Assembly (NCBI GenBank): GCA_023151315.1
Contig: JAKLJE010000023.1
Span: 1 to 64,000 of the forward strand
Origin: Bacteroidia bacterium
GTDB taxonomy: Bacteria; Bacteroidota; Bacteroidia; Palsa-965
Length of the DNA: 64,000 nucleotides
Direction of reading: 5' to 3'
Shown piece after piece: positions 51,373 to 60,702 of the stretch (position 1 is the stretch's first letter; each line of letters starts with the position of its first letter). The position numbers and the translations under genes were made by a program. The notes under the pieces were generated by a model. That model was not told where the DNA came from and did no database searches. It worked only from the letters and a program-made list of their open reading frames with translations.

Positions 51373-51813
51373 ATGAACATGATAAAATTTTCACCGGCAC
51401 GCAGAATGTTTGATAACTCATTCTTTGACAGTTTCCCAACAGTATTTGATGACCTTCTTGCAGGGAAGTCGCTTTCAGGATTCACTCCATCAGTAAATGT
51501 TTCAGAAACTGAAAAGAACTGGCACATTGAGGTTGCGGCTCCAGGGCTCAAGAAAGAAGATTTCAAGATCAATCTTGAAAAAGACATGCTGACAATCAGT
51601 GCAGAAATGAAGACAGAGGAGAAGAAAGAGGAAAAGAACTATTCGCGCCGCGAGTTCACATACGGATCATTCTCGCGTTCTTTCCGCGTACGTGAAAATT
51701 CCGTGGATGCTGAAAACATCGCAGCACGATATGAAAACGGAATACTTCAGATTGATCTTCCGAAGAAAACCGCTGAAGCGGCTAAAAACACACGCGAAAT
51801 AAGAATCGCATAA
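51373..51813 (+). CDS. Small heat-shock protein, Hsp20/alpha-crystallin family
   Basis: A 146-residue holdase chaperone. The alpha-crystallin domain covers about 35-135: VNVSETEKNWHIEVAAPGL, KKEDFKINLEKDMLTISA, EFTYGSFSRSFRVRENSVD, and the conserved A-x-x-x-x-G-I-L motif ARYENGILQIDLPK. The N-terminus has a phenylalanine-rich disordered segment. It is most similar in wording to stress-induced Hsp20 proteins of Bacteroidota. It is apparently monocistronic, ended by a terminator. Confidence 0.92.
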   Translation: MNMIKFSPARRMFDNSFFDSFPTVFDDLLAGKSLSGFTPSVNVSETEKNWHIEVAAPGLKKEDFKINLEKDMLTISAEMKTEEKKEEKNYSRREFTYGSFSRSFRVRENSVDAENIAARYENGILQIDLPKKTAEAAKNTREIRIA

Positions 51814-51858
51814 CCTTGAGGGACGTATTCTGCTAAGAGGTCGGAATACGGTTGGTGG

Positions 51859-51899
51859 ACGGGTCTCGCGTTGCTCAGGCAGCCGGGACTCGTGTTTTT
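51859..51899 (+). terminator. Probable terminator after hsp20
   Basis: ACGGGTCTCG pairs with CGGGACTCGT (two G-U pairs) around a 15-nt loop, followed by five T. A second hairpin, CGTATTC/GAATACG at 51824-51850, sits just before it. Confidence 0.65.
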
Positions 51900-51956
51900 A
51901 ACAATGTTTTCTTAATTACTCTGTGCGCAGCGAACAGACCAAGCATTCAGCCTGAG

Positions 51957-51964
51957 TAGATTTG
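51957..51964 (+). promoter_or_regulatory. -7 promoter box for surE, near-leaderless
   Basis: TAGATTTG matches TAnnTTTG and ends 4 nt before ATG 51969. Confidence 0.6.
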
Positions 51965-51968
51965 TAGA

Positions 51969-52739
51969 ATGGCTGAAAAACCTCTGATACTTGTAACCAA
52001 CGATGATGGTATTCACGCACCCGGAATAAGGGCGCTGGTGGAAGTGGCTATGAAGTTTGGTGATGTATGTGTTGTAGCTCCTGATAAACCGCAATCCGGC
52101 ATGGGGCATGCAATTACAATCAACTCTACGCTGCGCGTGGAGCAACTTCATATTTACAGTGGTGCAGAGAACTGGAGTTGCAGTGGAACGCCGGTTGATT
52201 GTGTGAAGATGGCCATCAATAAACTGTTGCCACGTAAGCCGGATCTGTGCGTGTCCGGTATTAATCACGGCGCAAATCATTCCATAAATATCATTTACTC
52301 CGGAACCATGTCTGCTGCAATGGAAGGAGCGATAGAAGGAATTCCTTCTGTTGGATTTTCATTGCTTGATTATTCCGTTGAAGCGGATTTCTCTGCGGCC
52401 AAAATCTACGCAGGCAAAGTGATTGATTGGGTATTGAAGAACAAACTCGACAAAGGAGTTTGTCTCAATGTGAATGTGCCGCGTTTGCCAATGAGTGAAA
52501 TAAAGGGAATCAAAACTTGTCGTCAATCTGCCGGTACATGGAATGAAGAGCTCGACGAAAGAACAGATCCTTCAGGAAGAAAGTATTATTGGCTCACAGG
52601 GCGTTTCGAAAATTTTGAGCCGCAGAGCACGGATACAGATGTGTGGGCGTTGGACAACGGATATGTTTCTGTCGTGCCTTCACAGATTGATCTGACAGCG
52701 CATCAGATGATTCAAAAACTGAACAGTATCAACGGCTGA
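51969..52739 (+). CDS. surE: 5'/3'-nucleotidase SurE
   Basis: A 256-residue metal-dependent phosphatase acting on nucleoside monophosphates and polyphosphate. The metal site DD is in LVTNDDGIHAPGIRAL, with further ligands in SGMGHAITIN and VSGINHGANHSINIIYSGTMSAAMEG. The family C-terminal VSVVPSQIDLTA is present. It starts the run surE, small membrane protein, lpxB, SpoIID protein, exported protein, all with overlaps or gaps of a few bases. Confidence 0.95.
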   Translation: MAEKPLILVTNDDGIHAPGIRALVEVAMKFGDVCVVAPDKPQSGMGHAITINSTLRVEQLHIYSGAENWSCSGTPVDCVKMAINKLLPRKPDLCVSGINHGANHSINIIYSGTMSAAMEGAIEGIPSVGFSLLDYSVEADFSAAKIYAGKVIDWVLKNKLDKGVCLNVNVPRLPMSEIKGIKTCRQSAGTWNEELDERTDPSGRKYYWLTGRFENFEPQSTDTDVWALDNGYVSVVPSQIDLTAHQMIQKLNSING

Positions 52740-52744
52740 ACATC

Positions 52745-53044
52745 ATGAAAGATAAACTGGACAATATCATTGTGGGTATACTTGCAGGCGGATTATTTCC
52801 GATTCTGGGGATGTACATCTACTTTTTGTTCACCTACCGTTCACAAACAACCTTCACCGGATTTATTGACTACTTCTCACGCATGCACATTGTTGTTGCA
52901 TCAATAAGTCTGAGTTGTTACATCACTAATCTTCCCTTGTTTTTCGGCATGATCTGGTTGAACATGAACAGAGCTGCACGCGGAGTCCTCATTTCCACTA
53001 TGTGTTATACCGCGTGGGTGGTTTACGAAAAATTCATCTCCTGA
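52745..53044 (+). CDS. Small three-segment membrane protein
   Basis: A 99-residue protein with hydrophobic segments at about 10-30, 45-65 and 70-90 (IIVGILAGGLFPILGMYIYF; VVASISLSCYITNLPLFFG; VLISTMCYTAWVVYE). It lies between surE (5 nt gap) and lpxB (stop and start codons share one base, TGATG). Homologues are often found next to lpxB in Bacteroidota, so a link with lipid A handling is possible. No function is known. Confidence 0.75.
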   Translation: MKDKLDNIIVGILAGGLFPILGMYIYFLFTYRSQTTFTGFIDYFSRMHIVVASISLSCYITNLPLFFGMIWLNMNRAARGVLISTMCYTAWVVYEKFIS

Positions 53045-54138
53045 TGAAGTATTATATCATAGCCGGAGAAGCTTCTGGTGATCTTCATGCTTCCAATCTT
53101 CTGAAAGAAATCAGAAAGAAAGATCCTTCTGCAGAGTTCAGAGGCTTCGGAGGCGATTTGATGAAGGCGGCCGGAACTGAACTGGTTATGCATTACCGCG
53201 ATCTGGCGTTTATGGGTTTTGTGGAAGTGTTGATGCATCTGCGTACGATACTTCGCAATCTTGATAAATGCAAATCGGATATTGAGCAATGGAAACCGGA
53301 TGTAGTGATTCTCGTTGATTATCCGGGATTCAATCTTCGTGTAGCACCGCATGTAAAAGCGCTGGGAATTCCGGTGATCTATTACATCTCACCTCAAATC
53401 TGGGCGTGGAAGCAATCGCGTGTACACAAGATCATCGCATCCACTGATAAAGTACTTTGCATTCTGCCATTCGAAAAAGATTTCTACGCAAAGTTCGGTT
53501 ACGAAGTGGAATTCTGCGGACATCCATTGCTTGATGCAATTCATCAACCCATGCAAACGCTTGCATTGAGTGTTGACGATCGTAAGATAATTGCAGTGTT
53601 ACCGGGCAGCAGACGACAGGAAATCAAAACCATGCTTCCGGTGATGTTGAAAGCGGCGGCCTCTTTTCCCCAATTCCGATTTGTGATTGCAGGAGCACCG
53701 TCTCAGCCTGAATCGTTTTACCGTGAAGTGATGAATGGAGCAAAGTGTGAAATTGTATTCGGGCAAACTTATCCGCTGTTGAAGAATGCGCACGCAGCAA
53801 TGGTAACTTCCGGAACCGCTACGTTGGAAACAGCACTGTTCAACGTGCCTGAAGTGGTGTGTTACAAAGGTTCTGCCATTTCCTACACAATTGCAAAGCA
53901 ATTGGTGAAGGTGAAATATATTTCTCTGGTAAATCTGATCATGGATCAGATTACGGTAACAGAACTGATTCAGGACGACATGAACGAAACTCGTTTGGTT
54001 CAGGAGTTGAAGAGAATTGCTGAGGAAGGCGAGTCGCGGGACACCATGTTGCAACAATATTCCGTTTTACAATCAAAGCTTGGAGGTTCGGGTGCATCAG
54101 AGCGCGCTGCTGAACTGATACTTAAAACTATAAAATGA
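53044..54138 (+). CDS. lpxB: Lipid-A-disaccharide synthase
   Basis: A 364-residue GT19 enzyme that joins lipid X with UDP-2,3-diacylglucosamine to give the tetra-acyl disaccharide of lipid A. Motifs: YYIIAGEASGDLHASNLL at the start, VVILVDYPGFNLRVAPH, YYISPQIWAWKQSRVHKI, IAVLPGSRRQEI, and ATLETALFNVPEVVCYKG. ATG 53044 gives the family start; the frame from 53002 is 14 codons too long. It overlaps the next gene by 4 nt. Confidence 0.95.
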   Translation: MKYYIIAGEASGDLHASNLLKEIRKKDPSAEFRGFGGDLMKAAGTELVMHYRDLAFMGFVEVLMHLRTILRNLDKCKSDIEQWKPDVVILVDYPGFNLRVAPHVKALGIPVIYYISPQIWAWKQSRVHKIIASTDKVLCILPFEKDFYAKFGYEVEFCGHPLLDAIHQPMQTLALSVDDRKIIAVLPGSRRQEIKTMLPVMLKAAASFPQFRFVIAGAPSQPESFYREVMNGAKCEIVFGQTYPLLKNAHAAMVTSGTATLETALFNVPEVVCYKGSAISYTIAKQLVKVKYISLVNLIMDQITVTELIQDDMNETRLVQELKRIAEEGESRDTMLQQYSVLQSKLGGSGASERAAELILKTIK

Positions 54139-55289
54139 GAAAAGTATTTTATGTACTGCTGTTATTTTGTGCGGGCGTTGTAAGCGCACAGGACATGAAC
54201 GTGCGAATACTTTCGACGATGAAAGTTTCTGCCGTTAATGTAACAGTTCAGCGAGGCAGTTTTCAATTACTGCTGGATGGCAAACCCCAGCACGACAGCG
54301 TGGCGCAACAGGTAATTCAGATTACTATGATTGAAGATTCAATGCTTGTGCGTATTCCGAACGATACGTTGGGTAAGTTCGCTTTGATTCAATTGAACGC
54401 TACAACGGACACCAGCACATTCCGTATAAAACCAATTGTTCCAATGAGCGGAACACGCACTTATGATGACAATCTCACAATTTCTGTCGTCAACGGACAA
54501 CTATTCTGCAGAAACAACGTCAATCTTGAAAGCTATGTTGGCGGGGTAGTGGAGTCGGAATCGGGTGGTAGGTCGTTCATCGAATTTTATAAAGTGCAGG
54601 CGATTATTTGCCGTACATATGCTTTAGCTCACATCAACAGACATTTCCTTGATGGATTTGATGTTTGCGATGGAGTGCATTGTCAGGTTTACAGAAGCAA
54701 AACGAAAGAACCATTGATTTTGCAGGCTGTAACAGAAACGAACGGCAAAGTGATCGTGGATAAGAATCTTAATCTGATTACTGCAGCATTTCACTCCAAT
54801 TGCGGAGGAGAAACAGCCAATTCAGGTGACGTATGGGCTGCAAATCTTCCGTATTTGAAAAGTGTGGAAGATACATTCTGCAGAAGAATGCCGAACGCAA
54901 TATGGAAGCGCAAGATTGATAAGGACGATTGGTTGAATTATCTCGAAACCAAACATAAGTATCCGGTGAACGACAGCACTGCTTGTTACAAAGCGTTGAA
55001 CATGACACAGTATGATCGCGAGAAGGAGTACGTGTATGGCGGACTTCGAATTCCTTACAAGAATATTCGCAGCGACTGGCAATTGAAGTCGGCTTACTTC
55101 TCCATTCAGGAACAGCAGGACAGTATTCTCATTTCAGGACGCGGTTACGGTCATGGAGTCGGATTATGTCAGGAAGGCGCAATTCGTATGGCCAAACTCG
55201 GATACACTTACGATTTCATCATCAACTTTTACTACAGAAATGTAGAGATCGTTGACAAGTCAAGACTCGATTTCTTCCGTGAAGATTAA
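54135..55289 (+). CDS. SpoIID/LytB domain protein
   Basis: A 384-residue exported protein (signal peptide ending VVSAQD). Residues about 110-340 form the SpoIID domain, related to the lytic transglycosylase of spore formers: LESYVGGVVESESGGRSFIEFYKVQAIICRTYAL (with the Glu in VVESE a likely catalytic position), HSNCGGETANSGDVW, and GRGYGHGVGLCQEGAIRMAKLG. It is expected to cleave or bind peptidoglycan in the periplasm. Translation is coupled to lpxB (4-nt overlap) and the next gene begins inside its end. Confidence 0.88.
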   Translation: MRKVFYVLLLFCAGVVSAQDMNVRILSTMKVSAVNVTVQRGSFQLLLDGKPQHDSVAQQVIQITMIEDSMLVRIPNDTLGKFALIQLNATTDTSTFRIKPIVPMSGTRTYDDNLTISVVNGQLFCRNNVNLESYVGGVVESESGGRSFIEFYKVQAIICRTYALAHINRHFLDGFDVCDGVHCQVYRSKTKEPLILQAVTETNGKVIVDKNLNLITAAFHSNCGGETANSGDVWAANLPYLKSVEDTFCRRMPNAIWKRKIDKDDWLNYLETKHKYPVNDSTACYKALNMTQYDREKEYVYGGLRIPYKNIRSDWQLKSAYFSIQEQQDSILISGRGYGHGVGLCQEGAIRMAKLGYTYDFIINFYYRNVEIVDKSRLDFFRED

Positions 55290-56112
55290 ATCAGCATACC
55301 TGCTCATTGCGCTGTTAGCCACACTCAATGTTGCTGCACAGTCGCCTCGCGATACACTTTCACCTTATCGCGTTGTTGAGAAATATGTTTCTGTCAAAGG
55401 CTTTCCGGATAAGTTGCGTTTCTTCTGCTGCGAAATGTATCACGAATGGGCTGCGCCGAAAACACTCGGAGAGCAATTGGCTCCTACTGTACAACGTGAA
55501 GTTCATTTGCTGTATCAGGATACATCCCGTGCAGTTGTTACAGTATGGCTTCACGATTCCATTACTTCAATGGATGTGTATTTCTATTTACAACACAGAG
55601 AAGTGTGGACGGTTTATGCTGTGCGTTCACTTGTGATGAAAGCAGAAGCTGAGAAGGAATTGCAGCGATTGGACAGCATACCATCAAAGCAGCGAGGCAA
55701 GGCGTATAAAGAAAAATGGGGGCATACGTGGCAGTTTGATAAGGACAATGTGGGTTTGTGGAGCTCAAGCGATTCCGGTTTAGCTGTGCATTACTACAAG
55801 AATGCGGATCGTTTCTCTGAACTTGAGAAATTACGCCAAAAGAAATATCCGATCCAGAAAACAGATTCTGTTTACAAGTCAGTCATGCACGATAAGAAGA
55901 TCAGTAAGAAAGCAGATGCAGTTCTGATCCGCGACATCCTTGTTGATCCGCATGCGCCGGGTTGTGTACTATATTTCATTGGAGGAATACTGGATAATTC
56001 GGTAGGATACATGTATCAACCGGATCCGGCTTTGGTACCAAAACCAACAGCCGGGTATTTTATTCTCATACGACCGTTAGGCAACGGTTGGTATCTCTAC
56101 AAAACCACATGA
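55279..56112 (+). CDS. Exported hypothetical protein
   Basis: A 277-residue protein with signal peptide (KIKSAYLLIALLATLNVAAQ). The start is GTG 55279, overlapping the SpoIID gene by 11 nt; a TTG 9 codons upstream is less likely. The mature part begins RDTLSPYRVVEKYVSVKGF and has a helical-plus-beta mix with YRVVE, VTVWLHDSITSMDVYFYL and PGCVLYFIGGILDNSVGY. I do not recognise a family. By position it might assist the SpoIID protein. Confidence 0.72.
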   Translation: MKIKSAYLLIALLATLNVAAQSPRDTLSPYRVVEKYVSVKGFPDKLRFFCCEMYHEWAAPKTLGEQLAPTVQREVHLLYQDTSRAVVTVWLHDSITSMDVYFYLQHREVWTVYAVRSLVMKAEAEKELQRLDSIPSKQRGKAYKEKWGHTWQFDKDNVGLWSSSDSGLAVHYYKNADRFSELEKLRQKKYPIQKTDSVYKSVMHDKKISKKADAVLIRDILVDPHAPGCVLYFIGGILDNSVGYMYQPDPALVPKPTAGYFILIRPLGNGWYLYKTT

Positions 56113-56195
56113 TTTGTCTGTAGTCAAACAATGACGCAACACAGGTGTTGAAGACTTCGGAGAAATAATCAATCCGCGAATTCAGATTTTTATTC

Positions 56196-56203
56196 TAGCT
56201 TTG
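56196..56203 (+). promoter_or_regulatory. -7 promoter box for the B12 riboswitch transcript
   Basis: TAGCTTTG matches TAnnTTTG and would start transcription near 56208, the 5' end of the riboswitch. Confidence 0.6.
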
Positions 56204-56207
56204 CCAC

Positions 56208-56402
56208 GCAATGGTTACCGAAGGCGAGGCTGCCTGAGGTATGAAAAGGGAATCCTGTGTGATTCAGGAACAGTACCCGCTGCTGTAAGTTCGAATACAA
56301 TTCCGGCATCTCCATGCCACTGAAACATGTGTAAGATCTAAGATCAGACACAACATTCGGGAAGGCGCCGGAAAGAACGAGTCAGAAGACCTGCCACTGC
56401 CA
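56208..56402 (+). promoter_or_regulatory. Cobalamin (AdoCbl) riboswitch
   Basis: A B12 riboswitch leader. The hallmarks are the AAAAGGGAATCCTG stretch with the internal hairpin TCCTG/CAGGA (56244-56272), ACAGTACCCGCTGCTGTAAGT, GCCACTG (56315-56321), GGGAAGGCGCCGG, and the B12 box GAGTCAGAAGACCTGCC (56379-56395). It is followed by a receptor gene whose product resembles BtuB. Binding of cobalamin should reduce expression of the downstream gene. The expression platform (56403-56505) has weak hairpins (TGCAT/ATGCA, GATG/CATC), so translational control is possible but not proven. Confidence 0.92.
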
Positions 56403-56505
56403 ATAGTATCAACAATGCATCGGGAAAAATGCAGCGTGATGAATGGGATCATCCGCTTTGTTTCGAACGATGTTTAACCGATCCGGGAACAGATCGCGTG
56501 TGAAC

Positions 56506-58468
56506 ATGAACAGAATAACTGCAATATTATTTGCATTACTTCCGGTATTGAATTGTTTCGGTCAGGATACGCTGACGACACTGAAGCACACTGATGCGGT
56601 GCTTGATGTTATTCGTGTTGTCAAAGTACGATACAATGATTACGCAATCCGTACGGATCAGGCAGACTCAACGCAATCCCGCATTCAGCAGGCGGGTACG
56701 CTCGCAGATTTGTTAGGAGGCAATCTCCTCAATACAAAAGCGTACACCCCGGGAGGATTGGCAACTACCGGAGTACGAGGTTCCAATTCTATGCAAACGC
56801 CAGTATTCTGGAACGGAATCAGTTTGCAGAACGTAACCAACAACACAGTTGATTTATCATTACTGCCCGTTTTTCTTTTCGATCGTGTTACTGTTCGTCC
56901 GGGCGGATCTTCAGCGGCATGGGGGAATGGTGCGATTGGCGGAGCAATTGATCTGCAGATGCATTCCGTTCAATACGATGCAAAAGGAGAGATACTAGGC
57001 GGAGATTATTTCAAGGTACGATCCGTAAGTGAAATCGGAGGATTCGGTACTATGCGATACGGACTGCAATTAGCAGCGGCTCGTGACAGATGGAATTACG
57101 ACGTGAAAATGTATCGTCAGCAAGGCGATAATGATTTCACTTTTAATAATACAACGCAAATCGGTAAACCACTGGACACATTACGTCATGCCGGATATTA
57201 TCAGCACGGTGTAATGTCGGAGTTCGGTTACCGCGATAAAAATCACAGGAATGATTTCTCCGGAGCACTATGGTGGCAGGAAACATTTCGAAATCTGCCG
57301 GCGAACATGTTCGCTGACGACAATGAAGAAACGCAGCAGGATTATGCATTGAGAGCAATGGGGACGTGGATGCATCGATTCACGATTCCGGCATTTCTGA
57401 TTACAAGAGCGGTCGTAATTCACGAAGGATTGCTTTACAATCCGGGAAATCAAATGGTGATGAACAATACTGATGCGTGGACTTATATTGTTCAATCAGG
57501 TATTGCATACAATACACGTGGAGATCGATGGTTTAATCGGAATGTTGGTTATCAACTCAACATGAACAGTACATATTTCACTGCTGAAGTAACCGATGCG
57601 ATTCCGTTCACAAATCAGCACCGATTGGCGTTGTTCGGTACGGTATCGAAAACTATGCGCTCAGAAGATGTGCTTGCACTTTCGTTCAGGGAAGAGTTGA
57701 TAGATGATAAACTGATAGAACCTGTAGGATCTCTCAGTTACTATACGCTGATCAAGAAATGGATCGGAATAAAAGCGAATGCGGCGCACTCTTACCGTGT
57801 TCCTACATTCAATGATCTTTACTGGACACCTGGTGGAAATCCGGATTTGGTTGCTGAGCGATCTTGGACCGAGGAAATCACTCTCGAGTTACACGCCGAT
57901 TCGAGAATAATTTTCGGCGGATTATACTGGAAGATGGATTACGCTGTAACGGCCTATAACAGAACTGTATACAACATGATCCAGTGGACGCCATCAGCTT
58001 CTTATTGGTCGCCCCACAACATCGGCGAGGTGTGGAGCAGGGGAGTTGAACACCGATTACATTCGTTCCACTGCAGAGAAAACAGGGACAGCCAATGATC
58101 CTGCATTACACAAACAGTTAATTTATATTCCGGCTTGGTTCGGAAGTACAGCGCTTACTGCAGAGTGGAGAAATTTTTATGTGACGGGAGCCTGGCAGTA
58201 TACGGATCATCGATTTACAACGCGTGATCATGTAGAATATCTTCCTGCATACCATTTGTTGAATGCTGCGATTGGGAACGAACAGACTTTTGATGTCAGG
58301 AATAATACTTATTCGTTGAATGTATTTCTCAGAGCCAATAACATCCTCAATCAGCAATATCAGTCTGTTGCCTGGAGACCCATGCCCGGAAGAAACTTCA
58401 GTCTGGGATTAACAGTCAGCTGGATTTCGCAACAAAAAAACAATACGCGACAAATAACAACCGATTAA
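56506..58468 (+). pseudogene. btuB: BtuB-like TonB-dependent B12 receptor, frameshifted
   Basis: A TonB-dependent outer membrane receptor for cobalamin, by its riboswitch and following BtuG-like gene. Signal peptide MNRITAILFALLPVLNCFGQ; plug domain about 50-150 (TLADLLGGNLLNTKAYTPGG; GVRGSNSMQTPVFWNGISL); barrel from about 150 on, with YRVPTFNDLYWTPGGNPDL typical of the family. The first frame stops at 58098. The barrel continues in the +1 frame to 58468 (STAEKTGTANDPALHKQLIY; RPMPGRNFSLGLTVSW). The break is near 58050, between WSRGVE and DYIRST. About 20 residues expected between these motifs also seem missing. Either a real inactivating deletion or an assembly error. Confidence 0.8.
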
Positions 58469-58470
58469 TC

Positions 58471-59535
58471 ATGAAACAAACATTTTCAATGAAAACAGGA
58501 TTAGTGGCAGTAATAGCTGCTTCAATGGTATTTACTTCTTGCAGAAGAGATGAACCGGAACCTGATCCGAATCCTGTAGTACCTGTTTACACTTCAGGTC
58601 AGGGATTTTTTATCATTAATGAAGGAGGCTTCAATGCAGGAAATGCATCTATGAGTTACTATTATACTGCCGGTGCAAATGCTGGAACTGTTGTGAATGA
58701 TGTATTTCAATCAGCGAATAATGTGCCACTGGGTGATGTGGCGAACAGTGTATCCGGCATTAACGGGAGAATGTATGTTGTGGTCAACAACTCCAATCGT
58801 ATTTCTGTGATTAATCCTGCTAACATGGTAGTGACGCACACTATTTCCGGATTGCAGAGTCCCCGCTACATTCAGCAGCTTACAGTTACAAAAGCTTACG
58901 TTACTGAAATGGGAGCAAATCGTATCAGTATTGTTAACCTGAATAACAATACAATTTCAGGTACGATCGCCATGCCTTTTTCAACAGAAGCTATTGCAAT
59001 GACAAACGGTAAAGTATATGTCGGAAGTCAGAACAGCGATAAGCTTTATGTGATTGATCCGAATACAGATGCTTTGGTGGATTCAATAACAACCGCGTAC
59101 GGAGTGAACAGTATGCAGGTTGATAACAATGGTAAATTGTGGGCATTGTCTTATGGTTTATGGTCAATTCCTGCTGCGGGAGGATTGCATAAGATCAACA
59201 CTGCGAATGATTCAGTTGAAACCGCGATGTCATTTACGACTTCCGATTTCCCGACACACTTGTGCAAGAATCCTGCAGGCGATTCTTTGTTCTTCCTGAA
59301 CTTCAGTGTCTATCGTATGTCAGTAAATGATGCGTCACTGCCATCGGCACCGTTCATCAGCGGAACCGGTCATGCATTCTACACGATTGGTTTAATGCCG
59401 AACACAAGCAATTTCTTTGTTGGTGATGCCGTGGATTATGTACAGCGTGGAGTATTGTTCCGTTACAATGGGGCGGGCACACAAACGGATGCGGATACTG
59501 TTGGTGTCATTCCCAACAACTTTCTCGCCTACTGA
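58471..59535 (+). CDS. BtuG-like beta-propeller lipoprotein
   Basis: A 354-residue lipoprotein (leader ending VFTSC) with seven propeller-like blades, for example VSGINGRMYVVVNNSNRISV, YVTEMGANRISIVNLNNNTI, and GKVYVGSQNSDKLYVIDPNT. It resembles YncE/DUF5074 proteins and BtuG, the surface lipoprotein that binds vitamin B12 and hands it to BtuB in Bacteroides. The position right after the receptor frame (2 nt) and behind the cobalamin riboswitch strongly supports this role. It overlaps the convergent gene by 7 nt. No btuFCD or other B12 genes are in this window. Confidence 0.8.
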   Translation: MKQTFSMKTGLVAVIAASMVFTSCRRDEPEPDPNPVVPVYTSGQGFFIINEGGFNAGNASMSYYYTAGANAGTVVNDVFQSANNVPLGDVANSVSGINGRMYVVVNNSNRISVINPANMVVTHTISGLQSPRYIQQLTVTKAYVTEMGANRISIVNLNNNTISGTIAMPFSTEAIAMTNGKVYVGSQNSDKLYVIDPNTDALVDSITTAYGVNSMQVDNNGKLWALSYGLWSIPAAGGLHKINTANDSVETAMSFTTSDFPTHLCKNPAGDSLFFLNFSVYRMSVNDASLPSAPFISGTGHAFYTIGLMPNTSNFFVGDAVDYVQRGVLFRYNGAGTQTDADTVGVIPNNFLAY

Positions 59536-60590
59536 ACCGAGACAATAACTGCCAGAGTAAGCAGTGAACTTTGTGATTCCCCGTTGAAGTTATTCAGCGG
59601 GGAATTTCCGTATTTGTATTCACCACGCAACATGAAATTCGGAATGGGTTGCCAATCGAGATTCAATGAAATTGAGTTGGCTTTGAATCCTGCTGCGGAT
59701 GGAATTATTGAGGCCTTCGGATCGTGATAAGATTCCAAACGTAACGTTGTTTTCGTGGTGCTGTTGAGTTTGTATCCGATAAGCAACACCGGAGAGAAAT
59801 AGCTGTTTAAAGAAGAATCACTTTTCTGAACACCGAAATCGGCAGAAACCACAAAAGATATTTTCCGCTTATTACTTAGCACAACGTAAACATTGTTGTA
59901 GAAGCGGAAACCGGAGTTTACAATTCCGCTGTAGCTGTTCCAACTCATCGCAAAATTTTCATTCGGTACGAAATTGATTTGTGTTCCCGCAGCCGGCTGA
60001 ACTTTTATAACCGGAACATTTATTCTTTGCCATCCGTTGAGCAGGAGCGCGGCTATCGTCCACTTTTCATTCGGCGATGTGTAGCTGATCTTAGCTCCCG
60101 TTTCATAGTACGGAGAATTATCGGCCACAATAGAACGGGTGAGTGTCATGCAATTTAAACCGATTGCACTTTCCACACCAATATGACTTGGCATTATACC
60201 CATTGTAAGCCAGATTGATTTGCGTTTTGATAATCGGGCTTCCGCATTCGCTTCGAATATCTGCTGAGCAATCCCTTTTTCGGAAGCGAGATTGTATGTT
60301 GCATAATCTCCAATCATTGCACCGGCATTCAAACGGAATCTGCTGTTTCCATGTGTGATTTTCAGCAGGATCAAATTAGGTGCAACACCGTTCAGTCTTT
60401 TGTGGCTGTAAACGAAATCGGGGCGCAGTTCAGTGGAATGATTGAGCTCGACTGAAGAGTAAAACTCAGAATAGAACAGTGTATTTGTAATGAACGGATC
60501 TCCCGTTCCGGAAGAATCTGCTTGCGCATTGACATTCACTACCGCAATAAGAAGCAGTAAAATCACAGTAAATCCACGCATTGCAGACAT
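59529..60590 (-). CDS. OmpL-like beta-barrel porin family protein
   Basis: A 353-residue outer membrane protein of the Bbp2 (putative beta-barrel porin-2) type. Signal peptide begins MRGFTVILLLLIAVVNVNAQ. Strands include GDPFITNTLFYSEFYSSVEL; FRLNAGAMIGDYATYNLASE; MGIMPSHIGVESAIGL; YETGAKISYTSPNEKWTIAALLLNGWQ; and the last strand SLLTLAVIVSV. The protein ends in Val-Gln rather than Phe. The start is ATG 60590 or 60581, because the frame upstream lacks a leader. A near-consensus box (TACCTTTA on the minus strand) lies at 60596-60603. The solute is unknown. Confidence 0.78.
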   Translation of the reverse strand: MSAMRGFTVILLLLIAVVNVNAQADSSGTGDPFITNTLFYSEFYSSVELNHSTELRPDFVYSHKRLNGVAPNLILLKITHGNSRFRLNAGAMIGDYATYNLASEKGIAQQIFEANAEARLSKRKSIWLTMGIMPSHIGVESAIGLNCMTLTRSIVADNSPYYETGAKISYTSPNEKWTIAALLLNGWQRINVPVIKVQPAAGTQINFVPNENFAMSWNSYSGIVNSGFRFYNNVYVVLSNKRKISFVVSADFGVQKSDSSLNSYFSPVLLIGYKLNSTTKTTLRLESYHDPKASIIPSAAGFKANSISLNLDWQPIPNFMLRGEYKYGNSPLNNFNGESQSSLLTLAVIVSVQ

Positions 60591-60702
60591 GGACGTAAAG
60601 GTACATCCGGCAGAGGTTTTACGGTTATGAAATTCAACTGATTCTAATGCTTTGAAAATCAGAGTATGTTTCCTAATTTCAACCAACCTAAAACCCGTTA
60701 GA

